Both the position numbers and the translations under genes were made by a program. 34,846 nucleotides of DNA from Treponema sp. (GTDB lineage Bacteria > Spirochaetota > Spirochaetia > Treponematales > Treponemataceae): positions 1-34,846 of the forward strand of contig JAHAZJ010000173.1 in the NCBI GenBank assembly GCA_018385315.1, in the 5' to 3' direction. The notes under the pieces are model-generated. The model ran no database searches and was not told the origin of the DNA. It saw nothing but the letters and a program-made list of their open reading frames with translations. Each line of letters starts with the position of its first letter. The first letter of the stretch is position 1. Shown piece by piece: positions 16,042 to 25,026 of the stretch.

Positions 16042-17439
16042 TTAATAACCTACCTTGGCGATCATCATTGTAACGTCATCATGAAGTTTTTTATCGCCAT
16101 TATATTTCCAGATAAGATCAACTATATCGTTTACAAAATCCTGTGGAGATTTAGAAGCTCCAGCAATAAGTGTCTTTTTATAAATATCTGTATCACCTAA
16201 TTCAACACCACTATCATCCATTACTTCTGAAACACCATCAGTTGCAATCAAAATAGTATCACCGCGGAACAAACGTTTTTCCTGAACAGAAATATCTCCC
16301 ATATCAAGAATACCAACAAGAGAAGCATTTGAAGTTAATGGCTTCATACGATATCCATCTGGAGAAGGTGAAAGAATAATTGGATCAGACATAGAAGCAT
16401 TTATATATCTGATTTTCATTTTTTCGGTATCAATAATTCCTAAGAACAATACTGTATATTTATCTTGCAGGTGCATACCTTTAATAGCTTTATCAACTGC
16501 ATGAATCACACCAACCAGGTCTTCTTTATCTTCAATAATTTTTACAGTATTCATTACCAAACCCATAATGAGGGCAGCTGGAAGTCCTTTACCAGAAACG
16601 TCACCAAGCATAAGCAATGTACGATTTTTATCAATTGGAAGAATAGAGAAATAGTCACCAGATACGTTTACAAGAGGACGGAAATATGTAGCAATTTTAA
16701 GTTTTGGAATGTTTGGAATTTTTTGAGGAAGGAAGGACTGCTGTGTTTCAGCAAGCTGCTGCCATTCCTTAGTTGTAGCTGAAATTTCGGAAAGCTGAGA
16801 AATTGTCTGTGTTCGTGTAATAAAACGCTGATATTCTTCAAAAAGAATAGGATAAATACTTGTATCAAACAAACGAGTATAATTACAGAAAACAAACAGC
16901 TGTTTTTTTTCTGAGCAAAGGAAAAAACCACGAGATCTCTTAATATTTGATGTTACGCCCAAATGACGGTCAAAGAAAAAATAACCATTAGTCCAAGAAT
17001 CTGTGTAACGCTGGTCGATTTTATCACGGATAGATTCTGAAGTTGTAATTTTATCTGGACTATTATACAGTACGTAATTTTTTGCTCGGTCAATGAGCAA
17101 AACAGAACAGTCGCCCTTTAATTCCAGACAATCTGCAACAGCAGAATAAAAATCATCCAAAGAATAACAGAAACGCAAACGATTTATGAATTTCTGAATT
17201 ACAACAGTCTCACCAGTTTCCATTGTATCATGATAAACTTTTTCCATAATAGCAGATTTTAATTTTCCAAAAAGAAACATAAGTGCAATAAATAAAGCAC
17301 AAATAATTAAACCTGTATGAATTGGTAATTCTTCATCTGATAATCTGATAGGAATTAATGCAAGAGAAATAGAAACAAATATTATAATTGATATAATAAA
17401 CATCCCAATTAAGACAATTCTTTTCCGTGTTTTGTACAT
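16042..17439 (-). CDS. SpoIIE/RsbU-type protein phosphatase, membrane-anchored
   Basis: A 465-aa protein with two N-terminal membrane helices (about 7-30 and 40-58), a middle GAF-like region and a C-terminal PP2C/SpoIIE domain. Its motifs are canonical: VSGDYFSILPID, MLGDVSGKGLPAALIMG, LIATDGVSEVMD and HDDVTMMIAKVGY. The frame extends to 17475, but I chose Met at 17439. GAGGTGG lies just upstream of it, and the promoter hexamers overlap the longer start. It is the first gene of a three-gene operon with a second phosphatase and a STAS protein. Two phosphatases for one antagonist suggests two input signals converging on one switch. Confidence 0.88.
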   Translation of the reverse strand: MYKTRKRIVLIGMFIISIIIFVSISLALIPIRLSDEELPIHTGLIICALFIALMFLFGKLKSAIMEKVYHDTMETGETVVIQKFINRLRFCYSLDDFYSAVADCLELKGDCSVLLIDRAKNYVLYNSPDKITTSESIRDKIDQRYTDSWTNGYFFFDRHLGVTSNIKRSRGFFLCSEKKQLFVFCNYTRLFDTSIYPILFEEYQRFITRTQTISQLSEISATTKEWQQLAETQQSFLPQKIPNIPKLKIATYFRPLVNVSGDYFSILPIDKNRTLLMLGDVSGKGLPAALIMGLVMNTVKIIEDKEDLVGVIHAVDKAIKGMHLQDKYTVLFLGIIDTEKMKIRYINASMSDPIILSPSPDGYRMKPLTSNASLVGILDMGDISVQEKRLFRGDTILIATDGVSEVMDDSGVELGDTDIYKKTLIAGASKSPQDFVNDIVDLIWKYNGDKKLHDDVTMMIAKVGY

Positions 17440-17456
17440 AGCCACCTCAAATTTAT

Positions 17457-17486
17457 GGTATATCCATTCTATCATAGTATCGGCAA
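17457..17486 (-). promoter_or_regulatory. Candidate promoter of the phosphatase-STAS operon
   Basis: Minus strand: -35 TTGCCG (17481-17486), an 18-nt spacer and -10 TATACC (17457-17462). Transcription would begin near 17450, directly before the ribosome site at 17442-17448. Both hexamers are imperfect. Confidence 0.4.
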
Positions 17487-17550
17487 AAATGGGAAAAATA
17501 TTAACTTCTAGAAATGCAGGATTAAATAAAAGAAAAACTTTTTACAGATA

Positions 17551-17589
17551 TAAAAATACCCCTTTTACTTTTAGCTATTAAAAGGGGTA
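17551..17589 (-). terminator. Intrinsic terminator after dnaJ
   Basis: A perfect 11-bp stem (TACCCCTTTTA at 17557-17567, complement at 17579-17589) with an 11-nt loop. On the minus strand it is followed by TTTTTATA. It closes the grpE-dnaK-dnaJ region and insulates the phosphatase operon. Confidence 0.8.
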
Positions 17590-17598
17590 CATATTATT

Positions 17599-18747
17599 TT
17601 ATCTCTCTAACTGAGAAAGATTTATAAGATTTGGTTCTTTAGGAGGATTTTCCAATTCCAAATATTGTTTCAATAATTCTTTTTGTTTTGATGACAATCT
17701 TGTAGGAATCTGCACCATAATTTTTACGTACAAATCACCTTTCCTAGATGAACCTGAAATTGGAACACCTTCACCCTTTATGCGCAAGAGTTTACCATTG
17801 GAAGTGCCGTCTGGAATACGGATTGTTACCTTCTTATCATCCAAAGAATTGATTGTAATTTCACAACCTAATGCAGCTTGAGCCATTGAAACTGGAATAG
17901 CACAGTATAAATCACTTCCATCTCTTTCGAAATTTGGATGATCTTCTACATGTAATACTACTACTAAATCTCCAGATGGTCCGCCATTTTCACCAGCATC
18001 ACCCTGACCAGGAATTACCAGTCTCTTTCCATTATCAACTCCAGCTGGAATCTTTAATGACATTGATTTAGATTTTTCCTGAATACCTGAGCCTCTACAA
18101 GATGAACAAGGTTTATCAATAATTGTACCCTTTCCATGACATGTTGGACATGTTTGCTGAATACTAAAAAAGCCATTTCCCTGACGAATCTGTCCCATTC
18201 CATTACAAGTGGTACATGTTTTTTTAGCAGAACCAGCAGCACCTCCAGAGCCGCCACACTCGGTACAAGTTTCATTGTGCTTAAAATGAATTTCTGTATT
18301 TACACCATAAACGGCATCTTTAAACTTAATATGAAGATCATATCTAAGACTTGAACCTGCAGCAGGACCACGGCTTCTAGAACGGGAAGAACCACCTCCA
18401 AAACCACCACCAAAGATGCTTTCGAAAATATCTCCCATTCCACCACCCATGCCACCAAAAAGGTCTGAGAAATCATGGAAAGCATGAGAATAACCACCAG
18501 TACCACCGCCAGCGCCCATTCCTTCTAAACCAGCAAATCCATATTGATCATAAATAGGTCTTTTCTGATCATCTGAAAGAATTTCATATGCTTCTGTAGC
18601 TTCTTTGAATTTTTCTTCTGCTTCTTTATCACCAGGATTTCTGTCAGGATGATATTTTACGGCAAGCTTTCTGTAAGCCTTTTTGATTGTATCTTGATCT
18701 GCCGATTTTTCTATTCCTAGTACTTCATAATAATCACGTTTTGCCAT
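17599..18747 (-). CDS. dnaJ: Chaperone DnaJ (Hsp40)
   Basis: A 382-aa class I J-protein that stimulates DnaK ATPase and delivers unfolded substrates. The J domain (1-70) carries HPD at 33-35. A Gly/Phe-rich linker follows at about 75-130. The zinc domain has all four CxxCxGxG repeats ([32 protein letters not shown]), and two beta-barrel substrate domains come after it. AGGAA precedes the start. It lies downstream of dnaK with a 130-bp gap that contains a hairpin element, so its expression may be lower than that of dnaK. Confidence 0.97.
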   Translation of the reverse strand: MAKRDYYEVLGIEKSADQDTIKKAYRKLAVKYHPDRNPGDKEAEEKFKEATEAYEILSDDQKRPIYDQYGFAGLEGMGAGGGTGGYSHAFHDFSDLFGGMGGGMGDIFESIFGGGFGGGSSRSRSRGPAAGSSLRYDLHIKFKDAVYGVNTEIHFKHNETCTECGGSGGAAGSAKKTCTTCNGMGQIRQGNGFFSIQQTCPTCHGKGTIIDKPCSSCRGSGIQEKSKSMSLKIPAGVDNGKRLVIPGQGDAGENGGPSGDLVVVLHVEDHPNFERDGSDLYCAIPVSMAQAALGCEITINSLDDKKVTIRIPDGTSNGKLLRIKGEGVPISGSSRKGDLYVKIMVQIPTRLSSKQKELLKQYLELENPPKEPNLINLSQLER

Positions 18748-18763
18748 TTCTTATTCCTAACAT

Positions 18764-18845
18764 AAAAAAACTCCCGCAGACTTCGCGGACATGCACAGAT
18801 TTTAACTTTTTTTTTAATCTGCGTCTATCAGCGTAATCCGCGGGA
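18764..18845. repeat. GC-rich inverted-repeat element between dnaK and dnaJ, possible attenuator
   Basis: Outer arms TCCCGC (18772-18777) and GCGGGA (18840-18845) pair, inner arms CAGATT (18796-18801) and AATCTG (18816-18821) pair, and an A/T run sits at the tip. On the minus strand a smaller hairpin, CCGC-GAAGTCT-GCGG, is followed by seven Ts, which resembles a weak intrinsic terminator. The CTGCGTCTATCAGCGTAATC part has the look of a dispersed extragenic repeat. Confidence 0.55.
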
Positions 18846-18877
18846 CATTATAGATTCATCAAACTTTGATTTTTAAA

Positions 18878-20839
18878 TTATTTGTCGTCGTGAACCTCGT
18901 ATTCAACATCATCAGCATTTCCTTTATTGAATCCACTTGATGATGAAGAATCATTGCCAGCAGCACCACCCATATCAGGACCAGCACCTGCACCAGCATC
19001 AGCTCCTGGCTGAGCACCATTAGCAGCCTGCTGTTTGTAAAGCTGTTCAGCAATTTTATATGAAGCTTGTTTCAAAGCTTCTGTTTTTGCTTTAATATCT
19101 TCTACATTGTCAGACTGGAGTGCCTGTTTCAAAGCAGCTGTTGCTTCTTCCACCTTCTGTTTTTCAGCAGGATCACATTTATCTCCAAGATCTTTAATTG
19201 ATTTCTCTGTAGCATAGATTAAGCTGTCTGCTTCATTTTTAGCATCAACGCTTTCACGACGTGCTTTATCTGCAGCAGCATTTGCTTCGGCATCTTTTAC
19301 CATTTTATCAATTTCTTCATCGCTTAAACCAGAAGAAGAAGTAATCTGAATCTGCTGTTCTTTTCCAGTTCCCAAATCTTTTGCAGATACGTGAACAATA
19401 CCGTTAGCATCAATATCAAATGTAACTTCAATCTGTGGAACACCACGAGGAGCTGCAGGAATACCTGTCAAATCAAAACGTCCAAGTGTACGGTTCTGAT
19501 CAGCCATTTCTCGTTCACCCTGAAGTACGTGAATAGATACTGCAGTCTGTCCATCAGCAGCTGTAGAGAATACCTGACTCTTCTTTGTAGGGATTGTTGT
19601 ATTACGAGCAATAAGCTTTGTCATAACACCACCCATTGTTTCAATACCAAGTGAAAGTGGAGTAACATCCAAAAGAAGAACGTCTTTTACGTCACCACCA
19701 AGTACACCACCCTGAATTGCAGCACCAACTGCAACTGCTTCATCTGGGTTTACAGCACGTGAACCTTCTTTACCGAAAATTGATTTTACAACTTCCTGTA
19801 CTTTTGGCATACGTGATGAACCACCTACTAAAAGAACTTCATCAATTTTATCAGCTGTAAGACCTGCATCTGCCAATGCTTTACGACATGGTTCCTTTGT
19901 TCTTTCATACAATTCTTCTGTCATCTGTTCGAACTGAGCCCGTGTCAAAGACTTCTGCAAGTGTTTTGGACCTGTTGCATCAGCTGTGATAAATGGAAGG
20001 TTAACATCTGCTGTTGTCTGGCTTGAAAGTGCAATTTTACAGTTCTCAGCAGCTTCACGTAAACGCTGCATAGCCATTGGATCACCAGAAAGATCAATTC
20101 CTGTATCCTTTTTGAATTCTGCGATTAACCAGTTAATGATTACACGGTCCCAGTCATCTCCACCAAGGTGTGTATCACCATTTGTAGATTTAACTTCGAA
20201 TACACCGTCACCAAGTTCAAGAATAGAAATATCGAATGTTCCACCACCAAGGTCGTATACTGCGATTGTCTTTTCTTTATCCTGATCTTTATTAAAACCA
20301 AAAGCCAAAGAAGCAGCTGTTGGTTCGTTAATAATACGTTTTACATCAAGACCTGCGATTTTACCAGCATCTTTTGTAGCCTGACGCTGAGCATCGTTGA
20401 AGTAAGCAGGTACTGTAATTACAGCTTCTGTAACTTCCTGTCCAAGATAATCTTCTGCAGTTTTCTTCATTTTCTGCAAAATAAATGCTGAAATTTCCTG
20501 TGGTGAATACTGTTTTTTAGTTCCAGCTTCATCAATTTCTACACGACAGTCTGCACCGTTGTCTACAACTTTATATGGAAGCTTTGTAGCTTCTCCCTGA
20601 AGTTCACTAAATCTGTGTCCAATAAGACGTTTTACAGAATAAACTGTATTTTTCGGATTTGTAACCATCTGGTTTTTAGCAGGAGCACCAACAATTCTGT
20701 CTCCCTTTGAAGTAAAACCAACGATAGAAGGAGTTGTACGTCCACCTTCTGCATTCTGAATTACAACTGGTTCACCATTTTCCATTACAGCAACACAAGA
20801 GTTTGTTGTTCCCAAGTCAATACCAATAATCTTGCCCAT
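18878..20839 (-). CDS. dnaK: Chaperone DnaK (Hsp70)
   Basis: A 653-aa Hsp70. The nucleotide-binding domain starts [19 protein letters not shown] and contains the phosphate-2 motif [17 protein letters not shown] and the adenosine motif [17 protein letters not shown]. The linker is [16 protein letters not shown], followed by the substrate-binding beta-sandwich and helical lid. The C-terminal tail is Gly/Ala/Asp-rich and ends EYEVHDDK, a variant of the usual EEVDD-like acidic end. A strong GGAGGA precedes the start. It works with GrpE and DnaJ encoded on either side in folding and stress survival. Length and motifs are normal. Confidence 0.98.
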   Translation of the reverse strand: MGKIIGIDLGTTNSCVAVMENGEPVVIQNAEGGRTTPSIVGFTSKGDRIVGAPAKNQMVTNPKNTVYSVKRLIGHRFSELQGEATKLPYKVVDNGADCRVEIDEAGTKKQYSPQEISAFILQKMKKTAEDYLGQEVTEAVITVPAYFNDAQRQATKDAGKIAGLDVKRIINEPTAASLAFGFNKDQDKEKTIAVYDLGGGTFDISILELGDGVFEVKSTNGDTHLGGDDWDRVIINWLIAEFKKDTGIDLSGDPMAMQRLREAAENCKIALSSQTTADVNLPFITADATGPKHLQKSLTRAQFEQMTEELYERTKEPCRKALADAGLTADKIDEVLLVGGSSRMPKVQEVVKSIFGKEGSRAVNPDEAVAVGAAIQGGVLGGDVKDVLLLDVTPLSLGIETMGGVMTKLIARNTTIPTKKSQVFSTAADGQTAVSIHVLQGEREMADQNRTLGRFDLTGIPAAPRGVPQIEVTFDIDANGIVHVSAKDLGTGKEQQIQITSSSGLSDEEIDKMVKDAEANAAADKARRESVDAKNEADSLIYATEKSIKDLGDKCDPAEKQKVEEATAALKQALQSDNVEDIKAKTEALKQASYKIAEQLYKQQAANGAQPGADAGAGAGPDMGGAAGNDSSSSSGFNKGNADDVEYEVHDDK

Positions 20840-20859
20840 TATGATTTCCTCCGGAAATC

Positions 20860-20983
20860 AATTCGGAATTCGGAATTCTGAATTCGGAATTGCTTTTCCT
20901 AATAATATAAAGTTTTACAGATATTAATTAATATCCAATATAATTTTGCAAAATTCCGAATTCCGCATTCTGAATTCCGCATT
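20860..20983. repeat. AATTCGGA-type repeat clusters forming a long inverted repeat
   Basis: Two 32-bp clusters of degenerate 8-bp units (AATTCGGA/AATTCTGA) at 20860-20891 and 20952-20983 face each other. By hand alignment they are complementary at 28 of 32 positions, with a 60-nt AT-rich loop. They fill the grpE-dnaK gap, and the near arm ends about 7 nt from the dnaK ribosome site, so the transcript should fold into a large hairpin there. Confidence 0.7.
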
Positions 20984-20989
20984 AATAAC

Positions 20990-21556
20990 CTAAGCCTTTG
21001 GTACGCTAACCATTACTTTAGCGTGTCTAATAATTTTATCTTTAAGTTTATAACCTTTAAGATAAACCTGTTTCAAAGTTTCCTTTTCAACATCTTCTTC
21101 TATACGACCGATTGCTTCATGTTCATCAGGATTAAATTCATCACCTTCTTTACCATAGCCATTCAAGCCATATTTATCTTCCAGCATCTTAACAAGATTG
21201 CTGTTTATCATTTTAATGCCTTCAACAACAGAGTTAACATCTGTAGCTGTAGCACTTGCTTCCACAGTACGATCAAAGTTATCAAGACTTTCTAATAAAT
21301 CTGCCAAAAGATTTGCGTTTGCATATTCAGCAGTTTCAGCCTTTTCTTTAATCATTCTTTTGCGATAGTTATCAAAATCAGCAGCACGTCGCAAAAGCTG
21401 ATCTTTTAAATCTGCATTTTCTTTTTCTAAAGCTGCATATTTTTCTTCTAAAGTAGGTTCCTTTTCTTCTGCAGGAGCCTCTTCTACTTTAGCTTCCTGG
21501 GCCTCTTCCTGAACTACTTTTTCTTCAGTTTCCAGAGTCTGATTCTCTTCTGCCAT
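20990..21556 (-). CDS. grpE: Nucleotide exchange factor GrpE
   Basis: A 188-aa protein that releases ADP from DnaK. An acidic N-terminus (about 1-45, almost all Glu/Ala/Lys) leads into the long dimer helix, then the GrpE signature region LLRRAADFDNYRKRMIKEK and a C-terminal beta domain with FNPDEHEAIGRIEED and VYLKGYKLKDKIIRHAKVMV. AAGGA lies about 8 nt before the ATG. It is the first gene of the grpE-dnaK-dnaJ group on the minus strand. hrcA is not upstream, where a pseudouridine synthase gene lies instead. Confidence 0.96.
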   Translation of the reverse strand: MAEENQTLETEEKVVQEEAQEAKVEEAPAEEKEPTLEEKYAALEKENADLKDQLLRRAADFDNYRKRMIKEKAETAEYANANLLADLLESLDNFDRTVEASATATDVNSVVEGIKMINSNLVKMLEDKYGLNGYGKEGDEFNPDEHEAIGRIEEDVEKETLKQVYLKGYKLKDKIIRHAKVMVSVPKA

Positions 21557-21593
21557 GATTAATTCCTTATATTAAATAATTCTAATGCTTATA

Positions 21594-21625
21594 TAAAATT
21601 AATAATTTTACTGATTATTCGTCAA
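21594..21625 (-). promoter_or_regulatory. Candidate grpE promoter with AT-rich palindrome
   Basis: A -35-like TTGACG (minus strand, 21620-21625) is followed by a perfect 8-1-8 palindrome (21594-21610) lying where the -10 should be. No convincing -10 hexamer stands out. No CIRCE element is present in this gap. The palindrome could be an operator, but in such AT-rich DNA chance is possible. Confidence 0.3.
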
Positions 21626-21662
21626 TAAATTTCATAAAAAAAAAATCAGATTTTACATTTTT

Positions 21663-22589
21663 TTACCAGCAAACTGGTGCTTTTACTTCAAATTCTAACT
21701 GATTATTTTTAACGGAAAGCAGTGATGCGTGTAAGTAAATTCTCTTTGCTTCAACACCTCCATATAAAACATCACCTAAAATCGGAATTCCTTTTGATGC
21801 TAAATGAACTCTAATCTGATGGGTTCTTCCTGTAAATAAATTACATTTCACCACAAAACATTTTTTATTTTCAATATTAATCTCTCTTTCCACTTCAAAT
21901 TCCGTTTTAGAATATTGTCCACCTTGCTTTTCCGGCACATTTCCCCATTTTCCAGCCTGACTTTTTCCGCTGATTCTTCCCATAAACATTTCAACTGTAA
22001 ATTTACTTCCCACCACGTATCCAGATTTTTTTTCTACTATGGCATAATATTTTTTTTCAAAGTTATGAGTCTGGAACATTTCAGAAACCGCTTTATTGGC
22101 ATTACGATTTTTTGTAAACAGAATAACACCGGAAGTTTCTTTATCTAATCTATGCATTATTCCCACATAAGGAGGATTTCGTAACTCAGGATTTCTTTTC
22201 CATAAATAATCAACAACAGAATCATGAAGATTTTTTCTGTTGCCAGCTATAGTCTGCTCTACAGGAAAACCAGAAGGTTTGTTTATAAAAATAAGATTTT
22301 CATCTTCGAATAAAACATCATCATCTTTTACTTCAAATTGAATATCATCCGGCTGTTTTTCATAAAAGAATTTTTCTTCATCAAACTCTATTATAATTGA
22401 AGATTTCCCTCGCAATTCAAAAGCTGGACGGGTAACATTTCTTCCATTCACAAAAACGCAACCAGCAACAATAAGACGTCGGATTTTAGAATTTGAACAA
22501 TCACCTTTTATTTGAGAAGGAAGCTGTTCTCTTAAAAAGGAGTCTATTCTGATTGTTTTTGTAGTATTAAAGGAAAGCTGTTTATTCAT
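21663..22589 (-). CDS. RluA-family 23S rRNA/tRNA pseudouridine synthase
   Basis: A 308-aa enzyme with an N-terminal S4-like RNA-binding region (about 12-70, including SKIRRLIVAGCVFVNGRNVT) and a catalytic domain. The catalytic motif MHRLDKETSGVILFTK contains the nucleophilic Asp of the HRLD motif. The second motif, GRTHQIRVHLASKGIPILGD, is also intact. It isomerises uridine to pseudouridine in structured RNA; which site (RluC-, RluD- or TruC-like) cannot be told from sequence alone. It follows the ankyrin gene by 10 nt, so it is the last gene of the asnA-led operon. It is unrelated to grpE, which lies 106 bp further on. Confidence 0.9.
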   Translation of the reverse strand: MNKQLSFNTTKTIRIDSFLREQLPSQIKGDCSNSKIRRLIVAGCVFVNGRNVTRPAFELRGKSSIIIEFDEEKFFYEKQPDDIQFEVKDDDVLFEDENLIFINKPSGFPVEQTIAGNRKNLHDSVVDYLWKRNPELRNPPYVGIMHRLDKETSGVILFTKNRNANKAVSEMFQTHNFEKKYYAIVEKKSGYVVGSKFTVEMFMGRISGKSQAGKWGNVPEKQGGQYSKTEFEVEREINIENKKCFVVKCNLFTGRTHQIRVHLASKGIPILGDVLYGGVEAKRIYLHASLLSVKNNQLEFEVKAPVCW

Positions 22590-22599
22590 TTTTGCAGGT

Positions 22600-24039
22600 T
22601 TATTTTTTTGCCCCTGCTTTTATAAGAATTGCTTCTATTTCAGGATTACCATATTTTTTTGCATAATCAAGGGCTGTAAATCCTTCACTATCAACCTGCT
22701 CAAGAAAAACAGATGAATCCTTTACAAAAGCATTCATAGTATCAGTTTTATTTAGAATTGCAGCTTCATAAATTGTATATGCAGGTGTGCCTTTGTAACT
22801 TTCTTTTACAGTAGCTTCAAGAAGCTTTTTATATTCTTCTTGTTTTTCTGGAGTTTTTGACAGATTTAAATATTTGATAATAAATGGTCTAAGATTTTTT
22901 ATTCCCAGGGGATGGAACATTCTTCTTTCAATTCCATAAATCGCTCCACCAAGTTCATTTGCATGAAAAAAAGGAGGTTCAGATTCTACTATTCCATTTG
23001 CAATAATATATTTTAATGTATTTCCAATTGCAGGGTTTTCATAAAGAGTATTTGCACCATAATTATATAAAACTTCCATCTGCTTTGGATGATTCCAGAT
23101 TGCCGCCAGAATAAAAGGGGTGTGTCCGCTAGAAGGATCAACACAATTTACATCACATCCATTAGAAATGCACAGAGATATTAATTCAGGACTATCTTTT
23201 GACATACAGGATAAAAGTATAGCATTTGCCCCGTAAGAATCTTTTACATTAATGTCTGCACCATACTTCAATAATTCTTTTACACATTCATAACTGCCTG
23301 CATAACAAGCATTAAGAACTGGTATTTCATTTTTGTTCTTAACTGTAACTAGTGTTGAAGCACCATTTTCTAAAAGCATTTTTACAACTTCATAATCAGC
23401 ATAAAAACATGCAATAGACAAGGCTGTGTTACCATTTTTTGCAATGTAATTAACATTGGCTCCACTTTCTATCAACTTTTTTATGATAGAAGAATCAGTT
23501 CTTCGGCTTTTGTAATCGATTGCAAGCATTAAGGCTGTTTCACCGTCACCATTTGTAAGGTTTACCTTTGCACCTTTTAAAATCAAATATTGGGCATAAT
23601 AACCATTCTGTCTTTTTATTGTTGCCATTAAGGGTGTATAGGTAGTATTTCTATGTTTTTTGTTGATATTTGCACCATACTTCAAAAGAAGATTTATAAC
23701 CTCATAACGATTAGAAACATTTTCTGCTACCCAACAAGCTTCATATAAAGGAAAATTTAAACCGGCATCGGGTTTTGCACCACTTTCCAAAAGCAATTGA
23801 ACAATTTCCAAATCATTATCAATGGCCGCATAACTTAAAACTGTGTATCCCAGCATGGATTCTTTATTTAAATTTAATTTTTTTGATTTTACTGCCTGAA
23901 TAACCTCATAATCTTTTGCTTTTAATTTATTATAAAGAGTATCTACAGAATATTTTTTTATAGCTGAAATATTTGTTTTTGCAAATCCTGCAGTGGCAAA
24001 CAAAAACAAACTGATAAACAAAAGTCCTAACTTTTTCAT
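22600..24039 (-). CDS. Secreted ankyrin-repeat protein
   Basis: A 479-aa protein with an N-terminal signal peptide (KKLGLLFISLFLFATAGFA), cut about residue 20. Roughly ten ankyrin repeats follow, for example LGYTVLSYAAIDNDLEIVQL, GNTALSIACFYADYEVVKML and a final unit GFTALDYAKKYGNPEIEAIL. A less regular stretch (about 350-420) interrupts the array. No catalytic motif is visible; ankyrin arrays bind proteins, here presumably in the periplasm. AGGGAGAG precedes the start. It sits 9 nt after the radical-SAM-like gene and 10 nt before the pseudouridine synthase, in a tight operon. Confidence 0.85.
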   Translation of the reverse strand: MKKLGLLFISLFLFATAGFAKTNISAIKKYSVDTLYNKLKAKDYEVIQAVKSKKLNLNKESMLGYTVLSYAAIDNDLEIVQLLLESGAKPDAGLNFPLYEACWVAENVSNRYEVINLLLKYGANINKKHRNTTYTPLMATIKRQNGYYAQYLILKGAKVNLTNGDGETALMLAIDYKSRRTDSSIIKKLIESGANVNYIAKNGNTALSIACFYADYEVVKMLLENGASTLVTVKNKNEIPVLNACYAGSYECVKELLKYGADINVKDSYGANAILLSCMSKDSPELISLCISNGCDVNCVDPSSGHTPFILAAIWNHPKQMEVLYNYGANTLYENPAIGNTLKYIIANGIVESEPPFFHANELGGAIYGIERRMFHPLGIKNLRPFIIKYLNLSKTPEKQEEYKKLLEATVKESYKGTPAYTIYEAAILNKTDTMNAFVKDSSVFLEQVDSEGFTALDYAKKYGNPEIEAILIKAGAKK

Positions 24040-24048
24040 TTGCTCTCC

Positions 24049-25026
24049 CTACAAAACTTCATAGTCAGGTCCATCTTCACCAGCGAAGATTTTTACTTTA
24101 CATTGTTCCATGCAAACATCTTCAATAAAATCTTCCAGACTCATAGATTCGGGCCCAAATAAATCATCTGGATGATACTGAATTTCTAAAACAGATTCTT
24201 CGCCTTCACCAGCAAGCCGGGACATGGCACCATTTATTCGGATTATATTATTTACAAGACCAATATACTGTCTTTGATTTTTTTCTTCATATTTCTGCTC
24301 CAAAAACAACAATTGCATTTTTTCAAGAGCAATATGTTTTTCTGATTCTGGAACAAATCCACTTTTATAATCACAGTTATTTACACGCTGCCACTCAGAA
24401 AAATCTGCAAAAAGCCTAGAAGGATAAATACGCAATGGTTTAAGAACAGATAAAAACCAGGGAACAGCTCGTCCTGCCGAATAAAAAGTACGACAGGCAA
24501 AAGCAACATCTCTGCAATAACGTATATCTTTTGCAGAAAAAATACCTGTTACCTTTGGTTCATTTTCATCATTTTCTGTCTGTGGAAAATCAATATGATT
24601 AGGATACTGTTGAACAACAAAATCTAATCGCTCCATAAAGGCTTTCTGGGAATCTCCAGCCACTAGACCATATGTTAATGAAAAGCCGAATACTAAACCG
24701 TAATCGTTTAGAAGTCTTGCTTTACCAGCGTAGTACTTTTTATCAAAAAGTAGTTTTCCGCCTTTTTCCTTACATTCCAAAGGAATTTCCAAAGCCACAA
24801 AAACCTGTGATGCAGCCGCCACTAGTTCTTTATCGATTACAGAAGCATCTACTAAAATAGAAACAAAAACTTCCGGTGCAAACTGAGCCAGCTTATTCAT
24901 AATGGAAATCACTTTCTTTTTGTTTTTTGAAAGTGCTTCATCACAAATAGTTAATTCAGTAATCTTCTTTTCAGAAAGATGAGGAATTTGAGATTCTAAT
25001 TCTGCAGCGGAAAGTTTGTAATTCAT
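24049..25026 (-). CDS. Radical-SAM-like protein lacking the CxxxCxxC cluster motif
   Basis: A 325-aa protein. Residues 20-160 read like the second half of a radical SAM TIM barrel: LTICDEALSKNKKKVISIM (the usual D-x-x-F-N-x-N-x-x-R step), then VFVALEIPLECKEKGG (normally IEIGLQS or similar) and LLNDYGLVFGFSLTYGLVAG (normally GLxxxxDLIxGLPG). The later RTFYSAGRAVPWFLSVLKP segment also matches the tail of B12-type radical SAM proteins. No N-terminal CxxxCxxC is present, and the start overlaps the asnA stop by 1 nt (TAATG), so the cluster domain is not hidden upstream. It is probably a catalytically dead or repurposed relative; substrate unknown. Moderate confidence, based on pattern memory. Confidence 0.6.
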   Translation of the reverse strand: MNYKLSAAELESQIPHLSEKKITELTICDEALSKNKKKVISIMNKLAQFAPEVFVSILVDASVIDKELVAAASQVFVALEIPLECKEKGGKLLFDKKYYAGKARLLNDYGLVFGFSLTYGLVAGDSQKAFMERLDFVVQQYPNHIDFPQTENDENEPKVTGIFSAKDIRYCRDVAFACRTFYSAGRAVPWFLSVLKPLRIYPSRLFADFSEWQRVNNCDYKSGFVPESEKHIALEKMQLLFLEQKYEEKNQRQYIGLVNNIIRINGAMSRLAGEGEESVLEIQYHPDDLFGPESMSLEDFIEDVCMEQCKVKIFAGEDGPDYEVL

